Below are positions 28,932-37,407 of a stretch of DNA of 64,000 nt, one piece after another. Where the stretch lies: NCBI RefSeq assembly GCF_020740535.1, contig NZ_CP082362.1, forward strand, positions 7,499,501-7,563,500, read 5' to 3'. Made by a program: the position numbers and the translations under genes. The notes beneath the pieces are model-generated. The model worked only from the letters and a program-made list of their open reading frames with translations. It did not search any database and was not told the origin of the DNA. The stretch is from Streptomyces profundus (GTDB lineage: Bacteria > Actinomycetota > Actinomycetes > Streptomycetales > Streptomycetaceae). Every line of letters starts with the position of its first letter. The first letter of the stretch is position 1.

Positions 28932-29914
28932 ACGTCCCCTGGGCCGCGATGGCCCGGCTGACCGGGCGGCGGCTGCTGGCCGCCGTCCCGGTCCTCGCCC
29001 TGGTCACGCTCGGCATGTTCGCCGTGGCCGCGGCCTCCCCCTTCGATCCCGTGCGGCGCTATGTCGGGGACGCCAGCTCCGCCTCCCAGGAGACGCTGGA
29101 CGCGCTGCGCGCCAACCTCTCGCCCGACGGCACCTTTGTCGAGCAGTGGTGGAGCTGGCTGGGCTCGGTGTTCGGCGGCGATCTCGGGCAGTCCCTCTCG
29201 CTGCGGCAGCCGGTCTCCCAGGTGATCGCCGAACGCGTCGGCTGGTCCCTGCTGTTGTGCGGGGTGGCCTTTGTCGCCTCGGTGCTGCTGGGCACCGCGC
29301 TCGGCGTGCTGGCCGCCCGCCGGCCCGGGGGCTGGCTGGACCGGGTGGTCAGCTCGCTCAGCTACACCCTCCAGGCGGCGCCCCCGTTCTGGCTGGCGCT
29401 GCTGGCCATCTGGCTCTTCGCCCTCCAACTCGACGTGCTGCCGGCCGGCGGACTCACCGAACCGGGCAGCGACACCGTCACGTTCGGCGGGCTGGTCAGC
29501 CATCTGGCGCTGCCGGCCGCCGTGTTGACCATCTCGCAGCTGCCGTGGTTCGTGCTCTACGTCCGGCAGGGCGTCTCCGACGCGCTGCACGAGGACCCGG
29601 TGCGCGGCGCCAGGGCCAGGGGCATCAACGAGCGCACCGTGCTGACCGGGCACGCGCTGCGCTCCGGGCTGCTGCCGGTGCTCACCCTGGTGGGCACCCG
29701 CATACCCGAACTGATCACCGGGGCGCTGCTGGTGGAGACCGTCTTCAGCTGGCCCGGCATCGCCTCCGCCACCGTGCGGGCCGCCACCTCGACCGACTTC
29801 CCGCTGCTGGCGGCGCTGACCGCGCTCTCCGCGCTGGCGGTGCTCGCGGGCAACCTGCTGGCCGACCTGCTCTACGGGCTGGCCGACCCCCGCGTCGACC
29901 ACAACGAGATGTGA
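28928..29914 (+). CDS. ABC importer permease, DppB type
   Basis: 328 residues from the GTG at 28928, which overlaps the binding-protein stop (GTGA); an ATG at 28949 is the alternative. It has the first helix GRRLLAAVPVLALVTLGMF, a long external loop, and the BPD_transp_1 core: VSQVIAERVGWSLLLCGVAFVASVLLGTALGV, then the EAA-like cytoplasmic loop (VRGARARGINERTVLTGHALRSGLLPVLT), and a final helix near LLADLLYGLADPRVD. PRVD at the end is typical of DppB/OppB permeases. It pairs with the next gene to form the membrane channel. Confidence 0.93.
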   Translation: MNVPWAAMARLTGRRLLAAVPVLALVTLGMFAVAAASPFDPVRRYVGDASSASQETLDALRANLSPDGTFVEQWWSWLGSVFGGDLGQSLSLRQPVSQVIAERVGWSLLLCGVAFVASVLLGTALGVLAARRPGGWLDRVVSSLSYTLQAAPPFWLALLAIWLFALQLDVLPAGGLTEPGSDTVTFGGLVSHLALPAAVLTISQLPWFVLYVRQGVSDALHEDPVRGARARGINERTVLTGHALRSGLLPVLTLVGTRIPELITGALLVETVFSWPGIASATVRAATSTDFPLLAALTALSALAVLAGNLLADLLYGLADPRVDHNEM

Positions 29915-29919
29915 GCGCC

Positions 29920-30807
29920 ATGGCCAACGAAACCCTCCCCGCCGCGCCCGCCGGGTGGCGCTCCTCGGGGGACGCCCGTGCCGGCACCAGGACGGTCCGC
30001 CGGATCGCCTCGGTGACGCTGGTCGCGGCGGCGGTGCTGGCCGTGCTGCTGGTGCCGGTGTTCTTCCCGCTGGACCAGCAGGCCGTGGACCTCACCGCCA
30101 AGCTCCTGCCTCCCTCGGGCGAACACGTCTTCGGCACCGACGACATGGGCCGCGACCTGCTGCTGCGCAGCGTCTACGGACTGCGGGTGTCGCTGCTGGT
30201 CGGCCTGGTCGCCGCGCTGGTCGCCAGCGTCATCGGTCTTGCCCTCGGCGCCCTGGCCGGCGCGGTCGGCGGGCGGGTCGACCGGCTGCTGATGCGGCTG
30301 GTGGACACCTTCACCGCCGTTCCGCACCTGCTGATGGGCATCTTCATCGTGGCGATGTTCCGTCCCGGGGTCTGGCCGGTGGTGGCGTCCGTCGGGCTCA
30401 CCCACTGGGTGTCGACGGCCAGGATCGTCCGCGCCGAGGTGCTGTCGCTGCGCTCCCGCCCCTATCTGGACGCGGCCGTCTCCGGCGGCGCCTCCCGCTG
30501 GCGGGTGACGGTGCGCCACCTGCTGCCCGCGGTGCTGCCGCAGGCCGGGCTGGCCGCCGTGCTGATGGTGCCGCACGCGGTGTGGCACGAGTCCGCGCTG
30601 TCCTTCCTCGGCCTGGGCATCCCCGCGCACCAGGCCAGCCTCGGCACCATGATCAACGGGGCCCGTGGCTCGCTCTCGGCCGGCGACTGGTGGCCCACCC
30701 TCTTCCCCGGCCTCTTCATCGTCGTCACCACTCTCGCCATCGCCGGCCTGGCCGGCATCTGGCGGGAGCGGATCAACCCGCGCCGCCGATCGGAGCTGGT
30801 CCTTTGA
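29920..30807 (+). CDS. ABC importer permease, DppC type
   Basis: 295 residues from the ATG at 29920, five bases after the DppB-type stop. Typical DppC features: a single N-terminal helix (VTLVAAAVLAVLLVPVFF), the periplasmic motif HVFGTDDMGRDLLLRSVYGLRVSL, four core helices, the EAA loop AAVSGGASRWRVTVRHLLPAVLPQ, and ESALSFLGLGIPAHQASLGTMI. It ends in RERINPR plus a short tail. It is coupled to the next gene through a TTGA stop-start overlap. Confidence 0.93.
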   Translation: MANETLPAAPAGWRSSGDARAGTRTVRRIASVTLVAAAVLAVLLVPVFFPLDQQAVDLTAKLLPPSGEHVFGTDDMGRDLLLRSVYGLRVSLLVGLVAALVASVIGLALGALAGAVGGRVDRLLMRLVDTFTAVPHLLMGIFIVAMFRPGVWPVVASVGLTHWVSTARIVRAEVLSLRSRPYLDAAVSGGASRWRVTVRHLLPAVLPQAGLAAVLMVPHAVWHESALSFLGLGIPAHQASLGTMINGARGSLSAGDWWPTLFPGLFIVVTTLAIAGLAGIWRERINPRRRSELVL

Positions 30808-31826
30808 GCGAGACGTCCACCACCACGGCGCCGCACCCCGAGGAGTCGGCGCCGCCCACCAGGTCGACGCTGCTGAGCGTCGACGCGCTGTCCGTGCGCT
30901 TCCGGATGGCCGGCGGGCGGCATGTCGCCGCCGTCAACGAGGTGTCCTTCGAGCTGGCCGCCGGCGAGTGCCTGGCGCTGGTGGGGGAGAGCGGCTGCGG
31001 CAAGTCCGTGCTCGCCGCCGCCCTGCTCGGCCTGCTGCCGGCCAACGCCCAGACCAGGGGCGCGGCCCGTCTCCTGCCCGACGGGCCCGAGTTGCTCTCG
31101 GCGCCCGAGGCGCGGCTGGCCCGTTCCGTGCGCGGACGCCGCCTCGGCCTGATCCCGCAGAGCCCGGCCAACCACCTCACGCCCGTGCGCACCGTCCGCT
31201 CCCAGCTGGAGGAGACGGTCAGGCAGCTGACCGAAGTGCCGCGCCGGGAGCTGCGCGCCGCCGCGCGGGCGGCGGCCGAGCGCGCCGCCTTCCCCCTGGA
31301 CCATCTGGACCGCTATCCGCACCAGCTCTCCGGCGGCCTGGCCCAACGGGCCGCCACCGCCCTGGCGCTGGTCGCCGACGCGCCGCTGCTGATCGCGGAC
31401 GAGCCCACCACCGGGCTCGACCGCGATCTGGTGGACCGCACCGTCGGCGAGCTGCGCCGCCATGTCGACGACGGCCACGGGCTGCTGATGATCACCCACG
31501 ATCTGGCGGCGGCCGAGCGGATCGCCGACCGGATCGCCGTGATGTACGCCGGCCGGATCGTCGAACTCGTCGACGCCGCCGCCTTCTTCGGCGACGCAGG
31601 ACCCCGCCACCCCTACGCGGCCGGGCTGCTCGACGCGCTGCCCGAGCGGGCGTTCACCCCGATCCCCGGGCTGCCCCCCGAGCTGGACGCGCTGCCCACC
31701 GGCTGCGCCTTCGCGCCGCGCTGTGCCCGGGCCACCGACGTCTGCGCCGCGCTGCCCGTCCTCGCCGGCGAGGACGGCGGCGTCGCCTGCCACCACCCAC
31801 GGGAGCCCGCCGATGCTCGATCTTGA
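30804..31826 (+). CDS. ABC importer ATPase, DppD type
   Basis: 340 residues from a TTG at 30804 that overlaps the preceding stop; no better start exists nearby in frame. Walker A GESGCGKS (61-68), Q-loop LGLIPQSP, signature LSGGLAQRA, Walker B LLIADEPTTGLD, H-loop MITHDLAAAE. The C-terminus has the oligopeptide-transporter extension HPYAAGLLDALPERAFTPIPGLPPEL and the cysteine-bearing CAFAPRCARATDVC segment typical of Opp/Dpp ATPases that may bind an iron-sulfur cluster. Together with the next gene it energises the importer. Confidence 0.93.
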   Translation: MSETSTTTAPHPEESAPPTRSTLLSVDALSVRFRMAGGRHVAAVNEVSFELAAGECLALVGESGCGKSVLAAALLGLLPANAQTRGAARLLPDGPELLSAPEARLARSVRGRRLGLIPQSPANHLTPVRTVRSQLEETVRQLTEVPRRELRAAARAAAERAAFPLDHLDRYPHQLSGGLAQRAATALALVADAPLLIADEPTTGLDRDLVDRTVGELRRHVDDGHGLLMITHDLAAAERIADRIAVMYAGRIVELVDAAAFFGDAGPRHPYAAGLLDALPERAFTPIPGLPPELDALPTGCAFAPRCARATDVCAALPVLAGEDGGVACHHPREPADARS

Positions 31827-32466
31827 CGGAATCACCGCCGGGTACGAGCGGCGCACCCCCGTGGTGCGGGATCTCTCGCTCACCGTCGCCGACGGCGAGG
31901 CCGTCGGGCTGCTCGGCCCCAGCGGCTGCGGCAAGTCGACGCTCGCCCGGGTCGCGGCGCTGCTGCACCGCCCCTGGTCGGGCACCGTCACGCTCGCCGG
32001 CCGGCCGGCCGGCGGCTACCGCTTCCGCGCCCCGCGCGCGCAGCGCACCAGCGTCGGCGTGGTCTTCCAGCAGCCCAGGATGGCCGCCGACCCGCATCTG
32101 ACGCTGCGGCAGCTGATCGCCGAACCCGCCGCGGCGACCGGGCGCGGCGCCGAGCTGGCCGAGCGGGTCACCGCGCTGGCCTCGACGGTCGGGCTCACCC
32201 CCGAGCTGCTGGCCCGCCGTCCGCACCAGGTCAGCGACGGTCAGCTGCAACGCGCCTGCCTGGCCCGGGCGTTGCTGCTCACGCCGAAGCTGCTGATCTG
32301 CGACGAGATGACCGCGATGCTGGACGCCTCCACCACGGCGGCGCTGGTCGCCGTCGTCGAGGAGTACCGGGCGGAGCACGGCGCCGCGCTGCTGGCCGTC
32401 GGCCACGACCGGGTGCTGCTGCGCCGCTGGTGCGACCGGGTGGTGGACTTCCCGACGAGCGTCTGA
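31813..32466 (+). CDS. ABC importer ATPase, DppF type, short form
   Basis: 217 residues from the ATG at 31813, overlapping the DppD-type gene by 14 bases. Walker A GPSGCGKS (35-42). The signature is VSDGQLQRA rather than SGGQ, and the Walker B region is LLICDEMTAMLD, where DEMTAMLD replaces the usual DEPTSALD. The H-loop is VGHDR. The protein lacks the C-terminal oligopeptide extension of its partner. These substitutions occur in some DppF-like partners, so it is probably functional. It is the last gene of the importer operon. Confidence 0.9.
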   Translation: MLDLDGITAGYERRTPVVRDLSLTVADGEAVGLLGPSGCGKSTLARVAALLHRPWSGTVTLAGRPAGGYRFRAPRAQRTSVGVVFQQPRMAADPHLTLRQLIAEPAAATGRGAELAERVTALASTVGLTPELLARRPHQVSDGQLQRACLARALLLTPKLLICDEMTAMLDASTTAALVAVVEEYRAEHGAALLAVGHDRVLLRRWCDRVVDFPTSV

Positions 32467-32472
32467 GCCGGC

Positions 32473-32673
32473 TCATTCGAACCGCTCCGAGAGGCCGCCG
32501 ACCGCCACCCCCAACACGATCAGCACCACGCAGACGAAGACCTCGTAGCCGTCCAGGAACCCGATCCGGTGCACCACCGTCCACACGTCGAACCAGTCCC
32601 AGAAGAAGTGCACCAGGCCGCCGGCGCCCTGGGCGATCAGCACGAAGCTGACCAGACCGAGAAGTTTGTTCAT
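32473..32673 (-). CDS. Small membrane protein, 66 aa
   Basis: Starts at the ATG at 32673 and ends 6 bp from the convergent importer operon. Two hydrophobic helices are visible: about residues 3-24 (KLLGLVSFVLIAQGAGGLVHFF) is the first in part, and about 43-61 (YEVFVCVVLIVLGVAVGGL) the second, with an aromatic, tryptophan-rich link (WDWFDVWTVVH). No family is recognised. It is divergent from the two-component operon, and the repeats between them could control both, so it may be a target or accessory of that system. Confidence 0.7.
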   Translation of the reverse strand: MNKLLGLVSFVLIAQGAGGLVHFFWDWFDVWTVVHRIGFLDGYEVFVCVVLIVLGVAVGGLSERFE

Positions 32674-32712
32674 GGCCGGGACGCTAGGCGGCGCCGGTGG
32701 CCGGCCGCCTCG

Positions 32713-32763
32713 GTCCAAGGTAGCCGTCGGCGCGACCTTGGTAGCGGCCTCCCGACCTTGGTA
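32713..32763. promoter_or_regulatory. Repeated CCTTGG sites before two-component operon
   Basis: CGACCTTGGTAGC occurs at 32731-32743 and again at 32751-32763, a 20-bp period, and CCAAGG (inverse orientation) occurs at 32713-32718, also about 20 bp away. The array lies between the divergent 66-residue membrane protein gene and the histidine kinase gene. Two-turn spacing suggests cooperative binding on one DNA face, plausibly by the LuxR-type response regulator encoded downstream. Confidence 0.55.
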
Positions 32764-32819
32764 GCCGACCGAGGGACGACGGGCCCGTCGGCGTCGGCCG
32801 CCGGGTACCTTCGGGGCTT

Positions 32820-33959
32820 GTGAACGAGCTGAGACCACCGACGGGGTTCGCGCGGCGGCTGCCGCGTCAGGCCGCCGTCGATCTGGCCATGATCGGTCTG
32901 GCCGCCGTCGCCACGGTGGCCAGCTCCGGGGTGCTGGCGGGGGAGACCCACGACAGCACCTCGGCCGTCGTGCTGGACCAGGTCGTCGCCGGCCTGCTCT
33001 GCGGCGCGCTCTGGTGGCGCCGCCGCCGCCCGGTGGCGCTCTCCCTGCTGGTGATGCTGGCCGGGCTGCCCTCGCACGCCATGGCGGGGCCCATGCTGGC
33101 GATGCTCTTCACGGTGGCGGTGCACTGCCGCACCCGGACCCTGGTGCTGCTGGTCCTCGCCAAGCTCGCCACCATGCCGATCAACGTGGACCAGCGCCCT
33201 GAGTCCGCCATCTCCGACGGGCAGTCGGTGGCCTTCATGCTGGTGGTGATGGTGGCGGTGATCTCCTGGGGGCTCTCCGTCCGCTACCGCAGGCATCTGC
33301 GGGACACCCTCTACCACCAGGCGCAGCGCCGCACCAGGGAGGCCATCGCCCGGGAGATGCACGATGTGCTGGCGCACCGGCTGTCGCTGCTGAGCGTCCA
33401 CGCCGGGGCCCTGGAGTACCGGGCGGACGCCTCGCCCGAGCAGGTCAGGGAGGCGGCCGGCGTCATCAGGTCCAGCGCCCACCAGGCGCTGGAGGAGCTC
33501 CGTGAGGTGATCGGGGTGCTGCGGGCCGAGCCGGGCGAGGAGCCGGGCACCGGCGAGGGCGAGCGGCCCCAGCCCACGCTGGGCGATCTGCCGCGCCTGG
33601 TCGACGAGGCGCGCGCCGCCGGCACGGGGGTGCGTCTGGAGCGGCGGACGGACGACGCCGAGCCGCCTCGGGGGGCGGTGGGCCGCACCGCCTACCGGGT
33701 GGTGCAGGAGGGGCTGACCAACGTCCGCAAGCACGCGCCGGGCGCCGAGGCCACGGTCACCGTGACGGGCGCCCCCGGGGAGGGGCTGACCGTGCGGGTC
33801 GCCAACCGGCTGGCCGAGCCGCCGACGGAACGGATCCCGGGCGCCCGCGCCGGCCTGCGCGGGCTGGACGAACGGGTGTCGCTGGCCGGCGGGCGCCTGG
33901 AGCACGGCCGCACCCGGGACGACTTCCTGCTCAGCGCCTGGCTACCGTGGCCCCCATGA
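32820..33959 (+). CDS. Sensor histidine kinase, NarL/DesK type
   Basis: 379 residues from a GTG at 32820. About five hydrophobic helices fill residues 18-150. The dimerisation/phosphoacceptor helix has AIAREMHDVLAHRLSLLSVHAGALEYR with His181 (HisKA_3 type). The ATPase domain has RVVQEGLTNVRKHAPGA (N-box) and GAGLRGLDERVSLAGGRLEHG (G-box), with a short C-terminus DFLLSAWLPWPP. It would sense a membrane or external signal and phosphorylate the response regulator whose gene overlaps its stop (ATGA). Confidence 0.93.
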   Translation: MNELRPPTGFARRLPRQAAVDLAMIGLAAVATVASSGVLAGETHDSTSAVVLDQVVAGLLCGALWWRRRRPVALSLLVMLAGLPSHAMAGPMLAMLFTVAVHCRTRTLVLLVLAKLATMPINVDQRPESAISDGQSVAFMLVVMVAVISWGLSVRYRRHLRDTLYHQAQRRTREAIAREMHDVLAHRLSLLSVHAGALEYRADASPEQVREAAGVIRSSAHQALEELREVIGVLRAEPGEEPGTGEGERPQPTLGDLPRLVDEARAAGTGVRLERRTDDAEPPRGAVGRTAYRVVQEGLTNVRKHAPGAEATVTVTGAPGEGLTVRVANRLAEPPTERIPGARAGLRGLDERVSLAGGRLEHGRTRDDFLLSAWLPWPP

Positions 33960-34609
33960 CGATCAGGGTGCTGCTGGTGGACGACGACGCCCTGGTGCGT
34001 TCCGGGCTGCGGCTGATGCTGGGCGCGGCCCCGGACCTGGCGGTGGTCGGCGAGGCGACGGACGGCCGGGAGGTGCCGTCGCTGGTCGCCGAACTCGCCC
34101 CCGACGTGGTGTTGATGGACATCAGGATGCCGGGGCTCGACGGCCTGACCGCCACCGAGCGGCTGCGTCAGCGGGCGGACCCGCCCGAGGTGATGATGCT
34201 CACCACCTTCCACGCCGACGAGCACGTGCTGCGGGCCCTGCGCGCCGGAGCCGCCGGCTATGTCCTCAAGGACACGCCGCCGGCGGAGATCGTCGACGCG
34301 GTCCGCCGGGTGGCGAGCGGCGACCCGGTGCTCTCCGGCGCCGTCATCCAACGGCTGATCGCCCAGGTCGCGGGGCCGGGCCGGCGGCTGCGCCAGGCCC
34401 GCCGCCGTCTTGAGGCACTCCCCGAGCGGGAACGGGCGGTGGCGCTGCTCGTCGGTCAGGGCAAGTCCAACGCCGAGATCGCCGCCGAGCTGTACCTGTC
34501 GCTGCCGACCGTCAAGACCCATGTCTCCCGCCTGCTGACCAAGCTCGACCTCAACAACCGTGTCCAGATCGCCCTGTTGGTACACGACGCACGACTGCTG
34601 GAGCGGTAG
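33956..34609 (+). CDS. LuxR-family response regulator
   Basis: 217 residues from the ATG at 33956, overlapping the kinase stop. Receiver domain (1-120): acidic pocket DDD at 9-11, phosphoacceptor Asp55 in VVLMDIRMPGLDG, Thr in MLTTFH, and Lys in GYVLKDTPP. The C-terminal LuxR helix-turn-helix (about 150-210) reads LPERERAVALLVGQGKSNAEIAAELYLSLPTVKTHVSRLLTKLDLNNRVQIALL. A typical cognate regulator of NarL/DesK-type kinases. The repeated sites upstream of the kinase gene are candidate targets for autoregulation. Confidence 0.95.
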   Translation: MTIRVLLVDDDALVRSGLRLMLGAAPDLAVVGEATDGREVPSLVAELAPDVVLMDIRMPGLDGLTATERLRQRADPPEVMMLTTFHADEHVLRALRAGAAGYVLKDTPPAEIVDAVRRVASGDPVLSGAVIQRLIAQVAGPGRRLRQARRRLEALPERERAVALLVGQGKSNAEIAAELYLSLPTVKTHVSRLLTKLDLNNRVQIALLVHDARLLER

Positions 34610-34653
34610 GCGCCGACCGTGCCGCTTCCGCGAAGCCCCACCGGACCCGCGTC

Positions 34654-34674
34654 CTCCCGGACGTCGTCCGGGAG
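34654..34674 (+). terminator. Intrinsic terminator after response regulator
   Basis: CTCCCGGAC and GTCCGGGAG form a perfect 9-bp stem with a 3-nt loop (GTC), 45 bp past the response regulator stop. No T-run follows, as is common in Streptomyces. Confidence 0.6.
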
Positions 34675-34800
34675 CCCACCAGGGCGATCCTTCGCGTGGC
34701 GAATGGCACGGACCTCCCTGCGGCGCCTCCCGGCCGCCAGGCCGGGGAGCGGCGGGCCTGTCCGCCGCGCCTGCACGGACACGGCCCGGCCGCCGGCAGG

Positions 34801-35616
34801 CTAGGGCTTTCTGGCGACCGCGCCGTACATGCCGATGTCCTCGTCCCGCACGCCGGCCGGTTCGGTGCCGTCGGGGCGCCAGCGGTGCACCTGGGTGACG
34901 CCTGGTTCGACCAGATCGAGCCCCGTGAAGAACTCCTCGGCCTCGGCCCTGGTCCGCAGCCGCATCGGCATGCCGCGCGCCGCGTACTCGCCGGAGACGC
35001 GGGCGATCTCGTCCGGCGCGAACTCGGCCGTGCCGATGGTCATCGCCAGATGGCTGCCGGGGGCCAGCGGCTCCAACAGCCGCCGGACGATGCCGATCGC
35101 GTCGTCCTCGTCCAGCACGAAGTGCACGATGGCGATCACCGTCAGCGCGACCGGCTGGTCGAGGTCCAGGGTCTCCCGCAGCGCCGGGGCGTCCAGGATG
35201 CTGGCCGGATCGCGCATATCGGCCTCGACATAGGAGGTCCTGCCCTCCGGGGCGCTGTGCAGCAGCCCGCGCGAGAGGGTCAGCACGATGGGGTCGTTGT
35301 CCATGTAGACGACGCGGCACTCGGGGGCGACCTCCTGCGCGATCTCGTGCAGGTTGGGGGAGGTGGGGATGCCGGTGCCGATGTCGAGGAACTGGCGGAT
35401 GCCAGCCTCCGCGGCCAGGTACCGCACGGCCCGGTGCATCCAGTCCCGGTTGGCGCGCATGTGGATCGGCAGCGCCGGCCACTCGACGCACATCGCGTCG
35501 CCGGCCTCCTTGTCGGCCCGGTAGTAGTCCTTGCCGCCCAGGATGTAGTCGTAGATACGGGCGGAGTGGGCGCTGCCGGTGTCGATGCGCTCGGCCGGCC
35601 ATCCGTTCTCGGACAC
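34801..35616 (-). CDS. SAM-dependent methyltransferase, PF04672 family (module A)
   Basis: 271 residues from the ATG at 35616. Begins ERIDTGSAHSARIYDYILGGKDYYRADKEAG, the hallmark of the actinobacterial PF04672 (DUF574) family, followed by NRDWMHRAVRYLA, IRQFLDIGTGIPTSPNLHEIAQ (motif I), VVYMDNDPIV, EADMRDPASIL, and the end block DIGMYGAVARK. It is downstream of an XRE/DUF5753 regulator gene, with a 128-bp gap and no DUF397 gene between. The substrate of this large family is unknown. A paralogue sits in the same context at 57.4-58.2 kb. Confidence 0.92.
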   Translation of the reverse strand: MSENGWPAERIDTGSAHSARIYDYILGGKDYYRADKEAGDAMCVEWPALPIHMRANRDWMHRAVRYLAAEAGIRQFLDIGTGIPTSPNLHEIAQEVAPECRVVYMDNDPIVLTLSRGLLHSAPEGRTSYVEADMRDPASILDAPALRETLDLDQPVALTVIAIVHFVLDEDDAIGIVRRLLEPLAPGSHLAMTIGTAEFAPDEIARVSGEYAARGMPMRLRTRAEAEEFFTGLDLVEPGVTQVHRWRPDGTEPAGVRDEDIGMYGAVARKP

Positions 35617-35744
35617 CGTGGGTCCCTTCGCTGGAAGTCCGTTGGAAGTATGCCTCGCCGGTGGAGCGAGGGCGGGCCCGACTCCCTTGGTTCCAGGGCG
35701 CCTTCGGGCTCACCCAGCCTCTCATCACGGTGCCGCGGGAGGCG

Positions 35745-36620
35745 TCACAGCTCCTTGCGCACGTCGTCGAGGAGCTCGGCGGTCCGGCCGTCGGGAGCGG
35801 CCTGGGCGCCGAGCCGGTCCAACACCTCGCGGTAGACCATCACATCCTCGCGTCCGTCGAGGTAGACCGCGCCGATCAGGCTGGACAGATAGACGACGTC
35901 GGGCAGTTCCGGGGCACGGAACCGGAAGAGGTGGAAGGCGCCGGCCGGCATCGCCGGGTGCGGGCCCCTGGCGAAGCGCATGATCTGGAGGGTCACCTGC
36001 GGGAGCGCCGTCATCTCCCGCAGATGGTCGATCTGCCGGGCCATCACCTCCCGGCCGCCGACCGGCCAGCGCAGCACCGTCTCGTCCATCACCACCCACA
36101 GCCGGGGCGGGTCCTCCCTGTGCAGCAGTTCCTGGCGGCGCATCCGCAGCGCCACCCGGCGCTCGATCGCCTCGGGCGTCGCGTGCGGGTTCTCCGCGAC
36201 GATCAACGCCCGGGCGTAGGACTCGGTCTGCAACAGGCCGTGCACGAACTGCGCCTCGTAGGCGCGGATCTGACGGGCCGCCTGCTCCAGGCTGAGATAC
36301 GCCGCCACCCAGTCGGGGAGCACATCGCGGTAGGTGTGCCACCAGCCCTGCTTGTTGGCCTCGCGCACCGCCTGGAGGAAGGTGTGGAGCTCCTCGGGGT
36401 CTCGCACCCCGTAGGTCTCCAACAGCCGCTGGACGTCCGAGAGACGCAGGCGGGACACCTTGGCCGCCTCGATCCTGCGGATGGTGGAGTGGCTCACGCC
36501 GAGGGCGTCGCCCGCCTGGTTGAAGGAGAGCCCGGCGCGCTTGCGCAGATCCTCCAACTGCCGGCCCAGGATCTTCCGCAGCACCGGGGGCGCCCCACCC
36601 CAGTCCGTCTCTCCGGGCAC
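35745..36620 (-). CDS. XRE-family regulator with DUF5753 domain (module A)
   Basis: 291 residues. Helix-turn-helix (about 16-70): LEDLRKRAGLSFNQAGDALGVSHSTIRRIEAAKVSRLRLSDVQRLLETYG. DUF5753 domain (about 95-285): WWHTYRDVLPDWVAAYLSLEQAARQIRAYEAQFVHGLLQTESYARALI, VMDETVLRWPVGGREVMARQIDHL, VTLQIMRFARGPHPAMPAGAFHLFRF and YLDGREDVMVYREVLDRL. WhiJ-like regulators of this kind usually act with a small DUF397 protein, which is missing here. It is divergent from an anti-sigma-like ATPase gene. Confidence 0.93.
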   Translation of the reverse strand: MPGETDWGGAPPVLRKILGRQLEDLRKRAGLSFNQAGDALGVSHSTIRRIEAAKVSRLRLSDVQRLLETYGVRDPEELHTFLQAVREANKQGWWHTYRDVLPDWVAAYLSLEQAARQIRAYEAQFVHGLLQTESYARALIVAENPHATPEAIERRVALRMRRQELLHREDPPRLWVVMDETVLRWPVGGREVMARQIDHLREMTALPQVTLQIMRFARGPHPAMPAGAFHLFRFRAPELPDVVYLSSLIGAVYLDGREDVMVYREVLDRLGAQAAPDGRTAELLDDVRKEL

Positions 36621-36700
36621 GCGCGCCTCCTCACGATCCGTCTCCGACGGCCACGTTGTGCCACCTCGGCACCCAGCCTAGAGTCATGACAGTGGCGATA

Positions 36701-36724
36701 TGCAAATTGCAACTTACCTGTTGC
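36701..36724. promoter_or_regulatory. TGCAAATTGCA site in module A promoter
   Basis: TGCAAATTGCA (36701-36711) lies in the divergent region between the XRE regulator and the ATPase gene, overlapping GCAAC-TTACCT-GTTGC (36709-36724). A near-identical TGCAAATTACA occurs at the same place in module B (56056-56066). Probably a binding site for the DUF5753-type regulators. Confidence 0.5.
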
Positions 36725-36860
36725 GGACTGAACTTGGCAGTGTCAGAGTGGCAGAGAGCGTTTACTCATGGCTTGACTCGCGACCTGTCCCGGGGGATCG
36801 ATGCTCCTGGTCTTCCCGATCCGGTCATGCGGGAGCATTCAGCAGAGAAAGGCAGCAGCC

Positions 36861-37397
36861 ATGGCCCCCCTCGCCGCCACGGCCCTTCAGCGTTCCTCGC
36901 GTCCCGCCCGGGCCGCCCGTGGTGAGATCGGCTTCTCACTCCCCGCCGAACTCAGAACCCCTCGTTGGGCCCGCCACCGCGTCCGCGCCACCCTCGCCGC
37001 CTGGGGCGTCGCCGCCGAGGCGGCCGAGACGGTGGAGCTGGTGATCTCCGAACTGGCCACCAACGCCGTCCGCCACACCGCCACCACCACCCTCAGATGT
37101 CGCCTGACGGATACCACCGACCGGCTCCTCGTCGAGGTCACCGGCGACCACACCGGCGGGAACGACCCGCGGCCCCGCGACGCCGCGACGGACGAGGAGG
37201 GCGGACGCGGCCTCGCCCTGGTCGCCGCCCTCAGCGTCCGCTGGGGCGTCACCACCGCCCACGGCGGGACCGCCCAGTGCGTCTGGGCCGAACTCCCTCG
37301 CGTGCCAGCGGAGTTCAGCCCCTCGTGCGATCCAGCGCCGGCCCCGGGGAGAGCCGTGAGACCACGGGAAGCGCCAGCCGCCGAACGAAGGTCCTGA
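36861..37397 (+). CDS. Anti-sigma-factor-like ATP-binding protein (module A)
   Basis: 178 residues from the ATG at 36861 (GAAAGG upstream); an in-frame start 60 bp earlier lacks support. HATPase_c_2/RsbW-like fold: FSLPAELRTPRWARHRVRATLAAWG, then the N-box VELVISELATNAVRHT, the G1-like LLVEVTGDH and G2 EEGGRGLALVAALSVRWGV. The last 30 residues are a disordered basic/proline tail. Such single-domain ATPases are very numerous in Streptomyces and commonly sit by XRE/DUF397 gene pairs, but their targets are unknown. Divergent from the XRE regulator. Confidence 0.9.
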   Translation: MAPLAATALQRSSRPARAARGEIGFSLPAELRTPRWARHRVRATLAAWGVAAEAAETVELVISELATNAVRHTATTTLRCRLTDTTDRLLVEVTGDHTGGNDPRPRDAATDEEGGRGLALVAALSVRWGVTTAHGGTAQCVWAELPRVPAEFSPSCDPAPAPGRAVRPREAPAAERRS

Positions 37398-37407
37398 CGG
37401 CTGCCCC

